Below, piece by piece: positions 9,121 through 21,340 of a DNA stretch of 64,000 nt. How positions within the stretch are numbered: the stretch's first letter is position 1; every line of letters begins with the position of its first letter. A program made the position numbers and the translations under genes. Origin of the DNA: Macrotrachela quadricornifera (Eukaryota; Rotifera; Eurotatoria; Philodinida; Philodinidae); assembly GCA_022393335.1 (NCBI GenBank), contig JAJEKB010021185.1, positions 1,414,311-1,478,310 on the forward strand, in the 5' to 3' direction. A model generated the notes under the pieces. The model worked only from the letters and a program-made list of their open reading frames with translations, was not told where the DNA came from and ran no database searches.

Positions 9121-12100
9121 TTAATGACGATATATTCTATTTTTTATGTGCATAATGTATTTTTGTTCTTCACGTTTTCGTCCTTCTTTCAAATAATATT
9201 TTCCTTCAAAATTTTGTGTCATTGGATTCCATTCAACTTGAATTACTGTTGTTAAATTTCCATTTTTAATAGCATTTTCTAATCCTGTTTGATATCGTTT
9301 TTCAAAAGCCATTCGAAGAGTTCTTGGAGAAAAAAAACCTTTAGCAACAAATATACCAATATGATCTTTTCCTTTTCCATATAATACATGATTAGCTTGA
9401 GGATAAAATCCAAATGTAAAATAATCGGATCCATGCCATGAACCATCTTTAAAATAAGATCCAGAAAAAGAACTATGCTGAAAGATTCTATTACCCATAT
9501 CCTTGTTCATACGGAATCCAGTGCGTACATAAGTTTTATTAGAACGAATAGGTGTACCTTGAAAATAATAAATCAATATGAATATATTTGCTATAGTAAT
9601 ACCACATAGAAAAGTAAGAAAGAGTACACCACCAACAACACTTCCTGCAATAACGCCACCAAAACTTCTATTATCTTTGTTATTATCATTATTACCTAAA
9701 TAATGAAAGATGATTAGAAAATATTTCTTACATTTAACTACAATAATCAAATCAAATAATCAAAAGAAAATGCTCACTTTTTATTACAAATAATGATCAG
9801 TATAGGATAGATCCATTTCGAAAATCTGTCTTTATTGTTTTATTTAAAATATGATATAGTTCGATAAAATCAATATCATTAAGATTCTTGTAACTCTTAC
9901 ATGCTTATACTGTTTTTAATTAATTTGCACAACTTCTATCAATAGTAGATATATTTCTTTCAAGCACGAACAATAGTGTAGCCTCTATAATTTGTTCAGA
10001 TTAATAGAAAATCAAAATTGATTCTCACAATTAATGAAACAGCTATATATATCCGAAAAAAACTTCAGTTTGTCTAGTAAATAAATCAAGATAAGAATTC
10101 TTTTTTACATACATAGAGTAATCAAAAAGCTCTCCGAGTGGTTTATTTTTGTTTAAGGAAATAACATTTCGTCCATTTCGCTACAGCATATATTAGAGAC
10201 AGTGATCGCGACGTTCCGCAAGAAGTTTCATTTTTCTTATTTAATCTTGAAATATTGTTTCGAACAATTTGACTCCTTGAGTATTGCTGAATTTCGCCAT
10301 GTATTTCGATCTCAAAAAAAAGAGATTTCTAGATTGCGATCAAATTTTATAAGATACCAAAAGTGGTTGACAGATCCAGATCTTTATGGCAATCGCCCAT
10401 TACAATTATTGAAGAAACGTGGGTTCAGAAGTGAAATTGGTACTTCAAGCGGTATTCATTGTTGACGCTATCAGAAATGACAGAATCTCCAAAATCTTGA
10501 ACCCATACGAGCTATCCCTTATCCTCTAATCGCTTTTATAGTGACTAGTTATAATGCCTATACTGGTGGTAGACATAGGGTCTATGACATCAGCAGTTTT
10601 CTTCGTGTTTCTTTAGCAACATGTTTAGTGACTTCATTATCTACTTTTAGGTGTTGGTAATGAGTATTTACTTGGAAGGGATAATTCAAGAGTGAGTTGA
10701 AAGGATGAAACTTTTCGCGAAATATCACGACTATTACCTCTAATATATAGTATAGTAAAATGGACTAAATGTCGCTTTTTCAAACAAAATACGGCTAATT
10801 TCGGGGACTTTTTGATCATCCTATGTAATTTATTCATATTTTAATCATCCTCAGAAATTCTTTAATGTCTCAATTATATTTAAAAAAATGATTCATCCTT
10901 ACTCTAAAAATAATATATAATGAATATTATTTTTCTGATCATTGTTTATTTTTACTCTGTTCAAAAATTAGTCATCAATTTCAATACATTAACGATTATA
11001 TTACACTTGACATATTAGAACCTGAGCAATTTTTGAGAATAACTCAATTTAGTATCAGAAAAAAAATTTTTCAAAACTCTTTTTTTTACCAGATGTTGAG
11101 CTTGTCATGGTGGTCAAAGATGTTGTTCTTATAGTTGACACAGTCGTTGATGTAGTTATTATATTTGATATAGCATCTGAGGTAATTGGTGTTCCTGTTT
11201 CTATACTAAATAAGGTTGTTGTTGTTTCTGTAATGAACGATGTCATTTCTGTAGGGGATATTGCCGTTGTGCCTGTTGTTTCCATCGTAGATATCGTTGT
11301 TTCTACTGTAGATATTGTTGTTTCTACTATAGATGCTGATGTTTCCATGCTGGATCTTGTTTCTGTAGTAACTGCTGCCGTTTTTATACTAGGTGTTACC
11401 ATTTCTGTAGTGAATATGGTGGTTCCTGCCGTAGATGTTGGTTTTTCTGTGGTGGATATTGTTGTCGACACAGCAAACGTTGTTGTTTCTACCGTAGATG
11501 TTGCTATTTCTGTGGTGGATATCGTTGTTTGTACTGCAGATATTGTTATTTCTACTGTAGATGCTGATATTTCTGTACTCGATATTGTTATCTCCATTGT
11601 AGATGTTGGTTTTTCTGTGGTGGATATCGTCGTCTCTACTGCAGATGCTGTTGTTTCTACTGTGGATGCTGTCGTTTCTGCGGTGGATACCGCTGTCTGT
11701 ACTGCAGATGTTGTTGTTTCTACTGTAGATGTTACTGTTTCTATAGTAGATATTGTTGTCGCTATTGAAGACGTTGGTGTTTCTGTGGTGGATATTGTCG
11801 TCGCAATTGTAGATACTGGTGTTACTGTGGTGGGTATCGTTGTCTGTACTGCAGATGTTGTTGTTTCTACTGTAGATACTGATGTTTCTGTGGTAGATAT
11901 TGTTATCTCTATTGTAGATGTTGGTTTTTCTGTGGTGGATATCGTTGTCTCTACTGCAGGTGTTGTTGTTTCTACTGTAGATGATGGTGTTTCTGTGGTG
12001 TATATCGTTGTCTCTACTGCAGATGTTGTTGGTTCTATAGTGAATATTGTTGTCTCTATTGTAGACGTTGGTGTTTCTGTGGTGAATATCGTTGTCTGTG

Positions 12101-15100
12101 CTGCAGTTATTGTTATTTCTACTGTAGATGTTGGTGTTTCTGCAAGGGACGTTGTCATTGATGTAACTGATGTTATTGTCTCTGCAACTGGCGTAGTAGG
12201 TATTGTGACTGTACCACTGGTTCGAGTAAAACTCACGCTACTCGGACCGGTTACAATGACTGAGAATGGTCCCTCTACACTTAGAGCGTACGTTGTGACA
12301 ACTAGAATAACTGAAAGAGGAGCCGGAAAGGTAAGTCCAAACCTAAAATTCCAATTTGTTTGTGCTAGATCATCGTGTTGTATTACTATATTGGCAGATG
12401 GATTGGATAAGTTGAAACTGGGATAATACACAACAGCATATGTATCCAAATCGTTATTGCTGGTAAATGTGTAATTACCGGCCATCGGAACGGTCACTTG
12501 GATGGATTCATAGTAGTAATTAGTAGCTAAACCGTTTGGACGAGCATAAGATGGACTATTTATTGTCAGTATACTGGAGTAGATGGAGGTAGTTACGGAT
12601 GGGTCAGCTATTCAATGAAAAAAATGAGATTTACAAAATCTGTATCACTGATGAACGTCATAGCTGACATTCAAGTACATTGAAAACAGTTTTAGCATAA
12701 GGGCTTAGCCTAATACTTCCACAAATATTTCATTCCGTGAAAGAGAGAGTAGATAGAACTGTGTGCTACTGATTCATTCACATGTGAAACATTTCAAATA
12801 AATATTAGGTGTTGCGATAGATGGATTCTATTGTTTATGAAAAGTTTTTTTTCTCTCCATTATTGACTTTGAGCTGTTCTCTTTTACAGTCATCACGATA
12901 ACTACTAAGTAATACCCAATATTTTCGACTCAAACATACAGAGCAACAAAAGTGTAAAGTTCGAAATTTTTTTACTGCACATTTTATGGGAAACAGCAAC
13001 ATGATGAAAAAAAAATTATGTATATACGCATGCAGCTCTATTTTAAATAATCTCTAATATAACAGACTAAGATCCGTCTATCTGTCTTTATGGTAACAAT
13101 TTAATGCTGATCATTATTTTTATTATTTTCATAAATGATCTTTCAGAAATCGATGTGACTTTATTAAAATCTTTACTTGATGTCATTGTCGTCGTTGTTG
13201 GTGTTAATGGAGTTCCAATTCCTGTACAACCATAAAAACCTCGAATTGAATTAATGTCGGTCGAACTTAGAAAATAACGTTGTCCAATTTTGACATTTGC
13301 TTGAAGTGGTATAAGTGTCAACGAACCATTTATGGAGAATGCATCTTTTTCATAGTGCATTACTGAATTATAGTCATACGCTGTGTTTAGAGTATCAGTA
13401 ACTGTATTATTGAATTTCGTAAAATCACCTAGTTTGTCTACATGATAACGAGAAAAACAAATAGTTTTTTAGCATTATTGTTGGAACTATATTTTCAAAT
13501 GAGAAATAGTTAAGTTTACCTGGCATGATATTATCTGAGATTACATTAACATAAGAATCTCGATCAGGTCGAGACTGTTCATGATAAAAACCTGTTTAAA
13601 TATAGAAAATATATGTTTTAGTTATATTAATATGAGACTTATGGGGGAATCAATTTAGTTGATAAATCATTTTCGAGTTCGGACTTTGTACATAAGATAG
13701 ACTGTAGTAAAGTATGAAAAAGTCTAATGGAACAAATGCTCATAGATCTTTTCATCGAAAATATACCCATTTTACTAGAATTTTAGCCCATCGATAGACC
13801 TACTTATTATCAGAATATTCTAAAAGTGATTTCCACTCCTCAATGGAAAAAACTTTATATCTTACGAACACAAAAATATTTTATGCCGTAAGTTTTATAG
13901 TAATTTGATAATAAGTAGGCATATCTATGGAAAAACTGGGTTAAAATTCTAGCAAAATGGATATATTTTCAGTGAGAAGGCGTATGGAGGCGTGTCTCGT
14001 TGGAATTTTACGTATTCCATTGGAGTCTATCTTATGCACAAAGTCCGAGCTTGAAGATGATTCATCAGTTAAATCGATTCTCTCGTTAGAAATGTATGAA
14101 TAAGTGAGAGCATACTTACCTAATGTATGCAAGAATTCGTGCATGATTCTTCCATCGTCGATGCAACCCGGATATTGTAATGTAACAGTTCGATTCATGA
14201 TACTACCAGAATTTTGTCCAACCTAAAAGGTCTAAATTGTATAAAACATAGATGGCAAAACACAAATTACTTACAGGTGATGAACAACCTGTTCCATTTT
14301 TGATTATAATATAATATGGATCAGATACTTCTCTTGGTCGAAATTCAACACAGCGTATATTATCAATAGCGACATAATTTTCTAATCGTCGCATTACACC
14401 AATAATTACTGCCTCTTGTTCAGCAGCTACAAAAAGAAGAGGAAATTTTGTTTATCGATAAGTTGCAATTAATTTCAGTAAGCTTTAATATATTTTTCAA
14501 AATGATTATGAATATCAATGCATCAAGTGCAGACAATACATACCATATCCTGATAGAATTTCGTAGGGAACAATTCCATTCGGCCAACGGACACTAGCAC
14601 CAATCGATACCAGCGAACGCTGAATTTATTAAAATTGAAGTAAATAGTATTTTACATCGAATAATGATCATCAACTTACTGTTCTCCTCGACGGTGGAAG
14701 AACTATATCACCTTCAAATAGACCATCTAAATGTATAAAAACAAATTAATTATTAGAACTAAAAGTAATTCTGTTACAAGTCATCCTACTGGTATGACAA
14801 TAAATTATTAGATAAAGTCTGAGCAATCACTCCTGAAGAGTTCTTATAATATTCTATTTGAATAAAAAACTGTGCAAACGGGTCGATTTAACTAGAATTT
14901 GTCTTATTCTCTCGTAAAGAATGTAACAAATCTATCAATTATCCATTGAAAGCATTGACTCCTTTTGAATTCAAGAGACTGGAAGAAGTGTGTGATAGTA
15001 AAGTAATCGATTTCAAATGAAACCAGAAAATTTCATTTGGTTCACAACTTACTGGTTTGTTCCACTTTTTGTGATTCAATGGGTTCAGACGGTATCTATA

Positions 15101-15239
15101 TAAAAATTCAATGCAACATTCAATATTCAAAATATAAAGTCCATAAACAAATCATACTTACTATAGAAATCGGTATTGCACATAAGTTTGTAACGATTGT
15201 AAAAGAAATTAATATAGAAAAAATGTGAATGAGTATCAT
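9121..15239 (-). CDS. Membrane-anchored astacin metalloprotease with PPC-like domain, mucin stalk and cytoplasmic domain
   Basis: Ten exons in consistent phase (15239-15162, 15095-15053, 14726-14680, 14619-14544, 14426-14275, 14222-14120, 13591-13520, 13437-13177, 12607-11090, 9695-9121) total 2925 nt, or 974 aa. Residues 1-26 are a signal peptide ([20 protein letters not shown]). A short propeptide contains LFEGDI. The astacin catalytic domain has zinc site [11 protein letters not shown] (H160, E161, H164, H170) and Met-turn SVMHY (215-219). A PPC-like beta-sandwich domain (about 280-390) follows, with [11 protein letters not shown] and a VVTTYA-type strand. Then comes a Thr/Ser stalk (about 395-780) of roughly 15-residue repeats such as [16 protein letters not shown] hydrophobic segment (about 797-828) precedes a 145-residue cytoplasmic tail with [17 protein letters not shown] and VEWNP motifs. 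The protein should cleave extracellular substrates at the cell surface. Expression as one transcript is inferred from phase agreement at all nine introns. The last intron (1394 nt) holds unrelated sequence. Confidence 0.82.
10100..10860. other. Unrelated sequence inside intron 9 of the astacin gene
   Basis: A plus-strand open stretch at 10202-10465 (87 codons, basic and aromatic-rich) lacks a clear start and any recognised domain. It may be a decayed mobile-element fragment that lengthened the intron. Confidence 0.3.
11100..12190 (-). repeat. Coding minisatellite of the mucin stalk
   Basis: About 45-bp units encode Thr/Ser-rich repeats ([18 protein letters not shown]). The repeat composition also keeps the opposite strand open (11107-12426, Val/Asp-rich), which is a shadow and not a gene. 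O-glycosylation is expected from the composition. Confidence 0.85.
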
Positions 15240-15275
15240 TTTTATGAATACTGAGAGCTTGTTTTCATGACAGTC

Positions 15276-15306
<31 letters not shown>

Positions 15307-17190
15307 GAGCAAAATAACTACACATTACCACTTTCATCTGCGAAGCAATCATATATGTAATCAATAAAAAATAAACCATACTGATTTACAATTAAACACA
15401 TATATGTATATACAGATAGACATTCTATTTAATTTATTCATAAATTGCAAAATCACGACGTATGTAATTATCATTACGATGTAAATTAAATGAGGCCTTA
15501 TCATTACATTTTTCAAATAAGAACGCATGATTATGATGTTATGAGGAAAGTAAAAAAGTAAATATATTCTCTACGTGCATAATATATCGCACGAATGTAC
15601 TGCAATTAGTCTACATTATATTGGAAATTTCAGAAAGAAATAAAAAATTTCGAGTAGAACTTTTGTGCGACTACAACAGGATTTGTCTAGTTTTATTGAT
15701 AGGAAAGTTTTGAAAGCAATCATGAAAAGAATATTGATGATAACAACATAAAATCAGAAAGAGTGATTTTATTCATTCTTTATTATCATGAGAAGATGTC
15801 TGATCAGTATCAAAAGAAAATATTTTATGTTGACGTGGTATACATCGTTTGCACAATTTCATTTTTTATTTGTCAATCTCAATTAGCCATCGTTGTATTT
15901 AGGTAAACGAAGCTTGGATCTAGTTCTCTTTTTTTAATTTTATTACTACAACAATATTACAATAATAAATCATTTTGATTCTGTTTTGATTGTGTTTTTC
16001 ACATGCATGAGTAGATACACCGATTCTTGTTTTCTTCAGGTTCCTGTCTGACACTTTTTTCCATTCTATCTACCTCTTTTTTACCTTGAGAATGAAGGTG
16101 AGGATGTGAGTCAGAAAGCATACCGTTATGATGATTTCCATCTTGCACAAGTGTTTCGTAAGGTATTTTAAATTTTGGAACTATCCAAGTGTTTGGTGAC
16201 TCATAAATAAATGGCGCGAGCTAGAGGTTAAGTTCAAATGGAGAAAAAGCAAAATAGATAAAACCAGAAGATTTTGAAGCGACAGGATTCTTCAAAAATA
16301 TTCTTCTTTAATATTTTGTTTTATTGCTAATTTAGAAGGTTTGCGAAAAGAAGGTGCTTCCACCTTGAAAGAAATAAGAGTTGTATGAATTGGTTTGTTT
16401 TTGGTGTTATCATTTGAAATATACATTATGTAATAGGCAAAATGGAAATCAGATTATTATGTTTTTCGATAGATCTAATTTTATGTAATGTCAATTTTGA
16501 ATAGTTGGTGGATTGATGACGATTACAGCGCTGAACTAATGTGATTCATCATCGTCGAAAGCCCATCGAAACATTCGACAATGTAAATAATATCAATGAG
16601 GTTCATGCATATAATTATTTCATGGATGGAATGAATAATGAGATTGGGAGTCCATTTCGATATTTTATCAAGTCGTGTTTTCACTAAAGAATCATTTTCA
16701 CCATTGGAAAGAGGCTTATCTAGCCTCCTTCATAACGACATTTCATTGGTGAATAGGTATTTCTACTATCAGCTTCCAATATAAATATATCTACAGGTCA
16801 TCGATTCTCTTGGAATGAGAAGTAGATATTTTTCAATATCATCAAGTTTCTCGAAAAATAGAAGTTTGGACCAGTAATTTCACTCTTTAATGTCAATGAA
16901 CAGTTATTGTCGATACTTAATATCTGTATGAGATCAGTCGAAAGACTGAAAAGCGAGATGAGAGAAGTCGAAAATGACATGATCAGAAAGACGAGAAAAA
17001 TGGATGAGAAGCATTATAAGATGAAAAATCAAAAGCTTCACGTGCTTGCTTGACTTCCAAATTTACGATCAAGGTCACAGTCATTATCATCATCATCTTC
17101 ATCTAAAATTGGTATCAACACCATGGTCGTCCATCAATTACTCTCACCAGACAGCAGCAGACGACTATTTGGTGAATTTAATTTAACCAA
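15240..17190. other. Intergenic region with (TA)n microsatellite
   Basis: A (TA)n run lies at 15276-15303, just upstream of the astacin start codon, within the likely promoter region. The rest is AT-rich with no supported gene. Short ORFs (for example minus 16980-16798) show no domain. Confidence 0.5.
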
Positions 17191-17192
17191 AC

Positions 17193-17351
17193 ATCCCATG
17201 TCATCGAAATCGGCTCATTTTTGGCGATTAATCGACGGTTTTCTTATAGTTAAAAAAAATCGGCAACTAATCACGATAGTCCAAGAACATATATGTTCTT
17301 GGACTATCGCAATTAATCGCCAAAAATGACCCGATTTTGATGACATGGGAT
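17193..17351. mobile_element. CCCATGTCATC MITE with perfect palindromic core
   Basis: The termini are inverted: ATCCCATGTCATCGAAATC on the left and the complement of GATTTTGATGACATGGGAT on the right, followed inward by TTTTTGGCGATTAATCG on both arms. The core is a perfect 36-bp palindrome whose half is CGATAGTCCAAGAACATA. Fragments of the same family lie at about 18110-18166 and 54490-54546. It is non-coding. Confidence 0.8.
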
Positions 17352-17359
17352 CAATCACA

Positions 17360-18015
17360 GTAATTTTATTTATAAAAAAATATTTATTTTTATTTAGATC
17401 AATGGAAATATCAATCACAGTAATTAATAATATTTATTAAAAGAACTTGTCAGAGCAGCTCCTTTGGAGCTAAAATGTGAAACTCACATACTTTCAGAAG
17501 AAATATACTAAACAACCATCAGTTTTTGTTTGCTGCTAAGCAAAACATGTAGTGATCTTGATTGCTCTTTTCTTTCGTCGCCCTACTATCTAGGAAAACT
17601 TATGTAAAAATCTTCATTTTATTTATCTTCCCTCTTTGCTCCCTCTCATCAATTTCAAAGCACACGCCATGCTCTTTAACTTTGGTTGCTAGGGTCTGTA
17701 ACAGATATGTGTCTGTAAGGGGGGGGGGAGCCCTAAAAACCTCGACTTAAAACTTACACTCACTATTTTTCTTCGAAAAAATATGTGAGTTTCACAAAAA
17801 TTTTATTTAGATCAACCCTGATATTGATCCCAGTAAGTAATTATACTTATAAAATGAATATTTTATTTCTATTCAGCTCAACGACAATACCAATATAAAT
17901 AGGGAAGTTTTATTTATAAAATAAATATTTCATCCTTATTTAGGTCAACCCTAATATCAACATAAGTTGGGAAATTTTATTTATAAAGTAATCATGCCTT
18001 TTATTTAAATTCAAG
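17360..18015 (+). repeat. Approx. 70-bp tandem repeat array, interrupted
   Basis: Units of the form ATTTTATTTATAAA...TATTTATT...TTTAGaTCAAc..aATATcaA recur at 17360-17440 and at 17795-18015. The two parts are separated by the insertion at 17476-17796. Confidence 0.6.
17476..17796. mobile_element. Non-autonomous element with 15-bp perfect TIRs
   Basis: TGTGAAACTCACATA at 17476-17490 is repeated as its exact reverse complement at 17782-17796. The 321-bp unit interrupts the tandem array. It contains a G9 run at 17720-17728. No coding capacity is seen and the target duplication is unclear (A-rich on both sides). Confidence 0.6.
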
Positions 18016-18109
18016 CATTAGCATCAGTAGCTATTGTCGAAACTGGAATTTTGACAAATGCGTTATAGTATTAAAATCGAGAGAAATTGCAAATAGAATC
18101 ATCAAAGAT

Positions 18110-18166
18110 CGCCAGTGTTGGCGATTAATCGCCGATTTTTATGCGATTTTGATGACATGGGATAAA
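18110..18166. mobile_element. Fragment of the CCCATGTCATC MITE
   Basis: GGCGATTAATCGCC and GATTTTGATGACATGGGAT match the right half of the element at 17193-17351. Confidence 0.65.
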
Positions 18167-18309
18167 ATCAACATGAGTAATTTTTTAGATTTCATGTTCA
18201 TTCTCTCTTGTCAGAGCGAATTTATCATGCCACTAGCAAAATTCTTGTGCACATTCTGATCGAAGATGCCGATTTTCCTATTCAGTCAACGACATCACTT
18301 GGGTGCTAG

Positions 18310-18426
18310 ATGAAAAAGCTTGGATTTGCATATAAACGAACATTGAAAGTCGTTGTACCACTCGATACTTCCGCTTCTATGGCTGCGCGTGCACATTATT
18401 TTGCTGCTATTGATGAAATGGAGTAA
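18310..18426 (+). pseudogene. Older DDE transposase fragment (Tc1/IS630 type)
   Basis: The open frame starts MKKLGFAYKRTLK and continues ARAHYFAAIDEME to a stop. This pattern (KKLGxxxKR ... A.R..YF..I) precedes the first catalytic Asp in IS630/Tc1-type transposases. The Tc1-like element begins immediately downstream and no catalytic residues remain. Confidence 0.45.
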
Positions 18427-18432
18427 CAAATA

Positions 18433-19794
18433 TACACCCCTGGAAAAAAGTCTTTCCCCGCCCCCGCCCCCTCCCCGCTCATCGTCTTGATATTTTTATA
18501 CAACCATATTTCGCATGAAATTTATTATCGAGTGGAGGTATGTCCCTTATAAAAAACGCTTTCTTCTCTTTTGTTTGATTTGCTGATCGAAATAATCCAA
18601 TTATATGGAATAAACACTGATCTATAAAATATGGATGAATATTAAAGTATCATTTTTTTTGTCTCACTCCTTCGGAAGATAATATCATGCCTCTGTCTTT
18701 ATCACAACGTTATGAAATCGTGTTTCTTAAACTTCATCCATTGGGTCCTCAGATGTCAAACAAAGGCATCTCCAAATATATAAATTGTTCTTCAAAGACC
18801 GTACGATATTGGCTTGGTCGATGGCAGAAGAATGAAGATCTATCTGATTTAACACGAACTGGTCGACCACGTGCTACATCGGACAAGACTGATTCAAAAA
18901 TTGCTAAAATTGCCAAACATGTGCAGAATATTACGTCAAACGAAATATCTACCATTTTAAACATGGACGGTGTTAATGTTAATGCACGTACTGTAAGAAG
19001 TTGTTTACGAGAGAGCGGTGGGAGTTATGGACCACCTTTAAAAAAACCACTACTTACGGAAGTTCATCGTGAGAAGCGACTCCTGTGGGTAAAACAGTAT
19101 AAGAACTACAACTGCGACAATGTGATTTTTACCCGACGAGAAGACTTTTAAACTTGGCAACAGTGGAAGAAAAGTCTAGTGGTTCCCAGGTATTACCAAG
19201 GTCGTTCGTACAGTTAAACATCCCCTTAAATTACACGTAGGGGGCTGCTTTTCAAGAAATGGTTTCGGTCGACTCATTGTCTTCAATCAGAACTTGACAA
19301 GTGATTTCATGTGCGATCTCTACGAAACCGGTCGTTTGCCTACTGCTGAAGATCAATTTCCTGAAGGTCCAACAAGTTAGTTACTACAAGGAGACAACGA
19401 TTCTAAACACAAGTGCCGTTTAGCGGTTGAGTGGAAGTATGATAATTAAATTCAAGTTCTGTCATGGCCTACTGCATCATCAGATCAAAACCCAATTGAA
19501 AACGTTTGGTCGATTATGAAGGATATAATAAGTAAAAAAATAATTCGAACAATTCGTGAATTCGAACAAGAAATAATAACAGCATGGAATGATCTGCCAA
19601 TTGATTTAGCTGTGACATTAGTTGATAGTATGAAAAAGCGCATACAGTGGATAATTGAAGCAAACGCCCATTATACATCATACTAAAATAAAACACTTAA
19701 AACGATACCTCTATTTGATAATAAATTTCATATAATATATTGTAGGACAGAAAAAATAGGGAGGGGGGGCGGAAGACTTTTTTCCAAGGGTGTA
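18433..19794 (+). mobile_element. Tc1/mariner-like transposon
   Basis: The element spans 18435-19792 (1358 bp) between TA dinucleotides (18433-18434 and 19793-19794). Its inverted ends are CACCCCTGGAAAAAAGTCTT and CACCCTTGGAAAAAAGTCTT (19 of 20 matching), and the interior holds a transposase pseudogene. TA duplication and a paired-like N-terminus define Tc1/mariner elements. A detached end of the same family lies at 23262-23330. Confidence 0.88.
18687..19686 (+). pseudogene. Tc1-like transposase, frameshifted
   Basis: The N-terminus (MPLSLSQRYEIVFLKLHP, then KTVRYWLGRWQ and RTGRPRATSDK) is a helix-turn-helix pair with the GRPR linker. The open frame breaks at about 19140, just at the first catalytic segment (NVIFTRRED, where FTDE is expected). 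Later frames retain QGDNDSKH with the second Asp and SSDQNPIENVW with the terminal Glu of a DD34E triad. At least two in-frame stops intervene (19379, 19447). It cannot encode an active enzyme. Confidence 0.88.
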
Positions 19795-19972
19795 CTTGCG
19801 TTTTTACTCTTGATTTACCTCCATATACAAACAAAGAAGCCATGTGTAAACGTCTAAATTATGCAATTACCTATTGCTCTAGTATCGATACCGATGGAAC
19901 TATGAACTAGTTTCTTCATCATTGAAATCAATCTAACTCTTTTTCTAGTTTTATTGTAACAAAAAAAAAAAC

Positions 19973-20584
19973 TTATTTTCTTTCCTTAGTTTGTTTTAAG
20001 GATTGTCTTCTATCAACATGAAATAATCGAATTAAAAACAATAATACTAATCCGGTGATGACAGTTGCTGCGAATGCATAACACTAATTAAGTATTGATT
20101 CGTGACATAATAGATTTAAATCTTTCGACTAATGTTTAGCATGTTTATCGTGAACTGTAAAAACAATCTAAATTAAAAAGTAAATATATCGAAAAAAAGA
20201 CTATTCCATTAATATTTACAATAATCCTCAAAACAATAGCCGTAACACTATATATACCTAATTCAACACATGCCAACAGTATATACCATATTTGAGTACC
20301 GAAATCATCTACCTTACAGTGTGCCATCACAATCTTATTAAATAAAAAAAAGAGAATGAATTCTAATTAAAGAACATTTTATTTACTAGGATAGGAAGAG
20401 AAATGCTGCAAACTATATCAAGAAATTCACATATCAAAAGGCCTTGAGGAAGAAGCATTTGAAATGGATATTGATCATATTTTGAGATATCCATATATAA
20501 GGAACTGATCGATCCAAAAAATAAGACACTGGAAATACTACCAACAACTAGAGTTATTCCAATGTGTTCTCTGATATGATTCAT
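19973..20584 (-). CDS. Four-helix membrane protein, copy A
   Basis: Proposed exons 20584-20387, 20333-20220 and 20083-19973 give about 140 aa. Exon 1 (MNHIREHIGITLVVGSISS) carries two hydrophobic helices and the motif KYDQYPFQMLLPQGLL. Exon 2 (VMAHCKVDDFGTQIWYILL) carries the third helix and exon 3 (CYAFAATVITGLVL) the fourth, followed by a basic tail. It parallels copy B in exon lengths (exon 2 is 114 nt in both) and motif positions. It lacks the 30-residue loop that copy B has before helix 4, and in-frame stops sit where that loop would be. It is either a shortened paralog or partly degenerate. The family is not recognised and the function unknown. Confidence 0.6.
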
Positions 20585-20699
20585 ATTTTTTATCTGTTTA
20601 ATAAAATACGCTTCATCTCATGAAAATCATTGTTTTCGTATCCTGATAATTATATAAGGAGTGAACTTTTTATTTTTTGGAAAAACAAATGAAACAATA

Positions 20700-21340
20700 T
20701 TAAGAACGAGTTATTTTCCATTTTGTTAGTGTTTCTTTCAGGAATTGAATCGATGCCACTGACAACCATCGAATCAACCAAATCAAAAACATTGATGTCG
20801 ATAAAATCACCATTACTGCAAAACCATGACAAAAATTGTATACAGATACATCACAGAATGATTTCAAATCAGTTGGATCTTCTGATTGATAATGACTATT
20901 TTTTGTTCGAAGTTTGATCATTACCTATATTATTATTATTATTATTATTCATAGAATATATGAAAAGAAACATTATTTTATGGTACTTACAACAGCTGAG
21001 AATATAATAGCACTTACAGCATATACAATCAATGCTATAACTGTATACAGAAGATAATATAAATGGGTACCGTAATCATCAACTTTAAAGGAGGATTCTA
21101 CAATCTAAAAGAAGACAGAAAACTACAATGAAATGAGTTTAAAAATCTTACCAGCATAAGAAACAGGACGCTGCATATCGCGGCTATGATTCCAAAAACC
21201 AAAAGACCTTGTGGAAGAAGTGGTTCTAATGGACATTGATTATATTTTGTAAAAGCCAAAAATAAAGCTCTGCTCGATATACCACACAAAACACTGAATA
21301 TAGGAACAATTACCGACGATGCTCCCCATACATGACTCAT
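20700..21340 (-). CDS. Four-helix membrane protein, copy B
   Basis: Three exons (21340-21152, 21104-20991, 20924-20700), all in phase 0, encode 175 aa. Helices 1 and 2 lie in exon 1 (GASSVIVPIFSVLCGISS; GLLVFGIIAAICSVLF) with KYNQCPLEPLLPQG between them. Exon 2 contributes VDDYGTHLYYLLY and helix 3. Exon 3 has a polar loop with Cys and helix 4 (GFAVMVILSTSMFLIWLI). The overall form is tetraspan-like, but there is no CCG motif of true tetraspanins. Copy A follows 116 bp downstream on the same strand, indicating tandem duplication. The function is unknown. Confidence 0.72.

Noticed and set aside
9696..9735. 36-nt intron directly upstream of the last astacin exon
   Set aside because: A GTAAG donor exists at that distance, but the 11089-9696 intron gives correct phase and joins the stalk to the membrane helix; 36 nt is too short for the splicing seen here.
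11107..12426. 439-codon Val/Asp-rich plus-strand ORF
   Set aside because: It is the exact antisense of the Thr/Ser repeat stalk of the astacin gene; the repeat composition keeps both strands open. It has no start context, signal peptide or domain.
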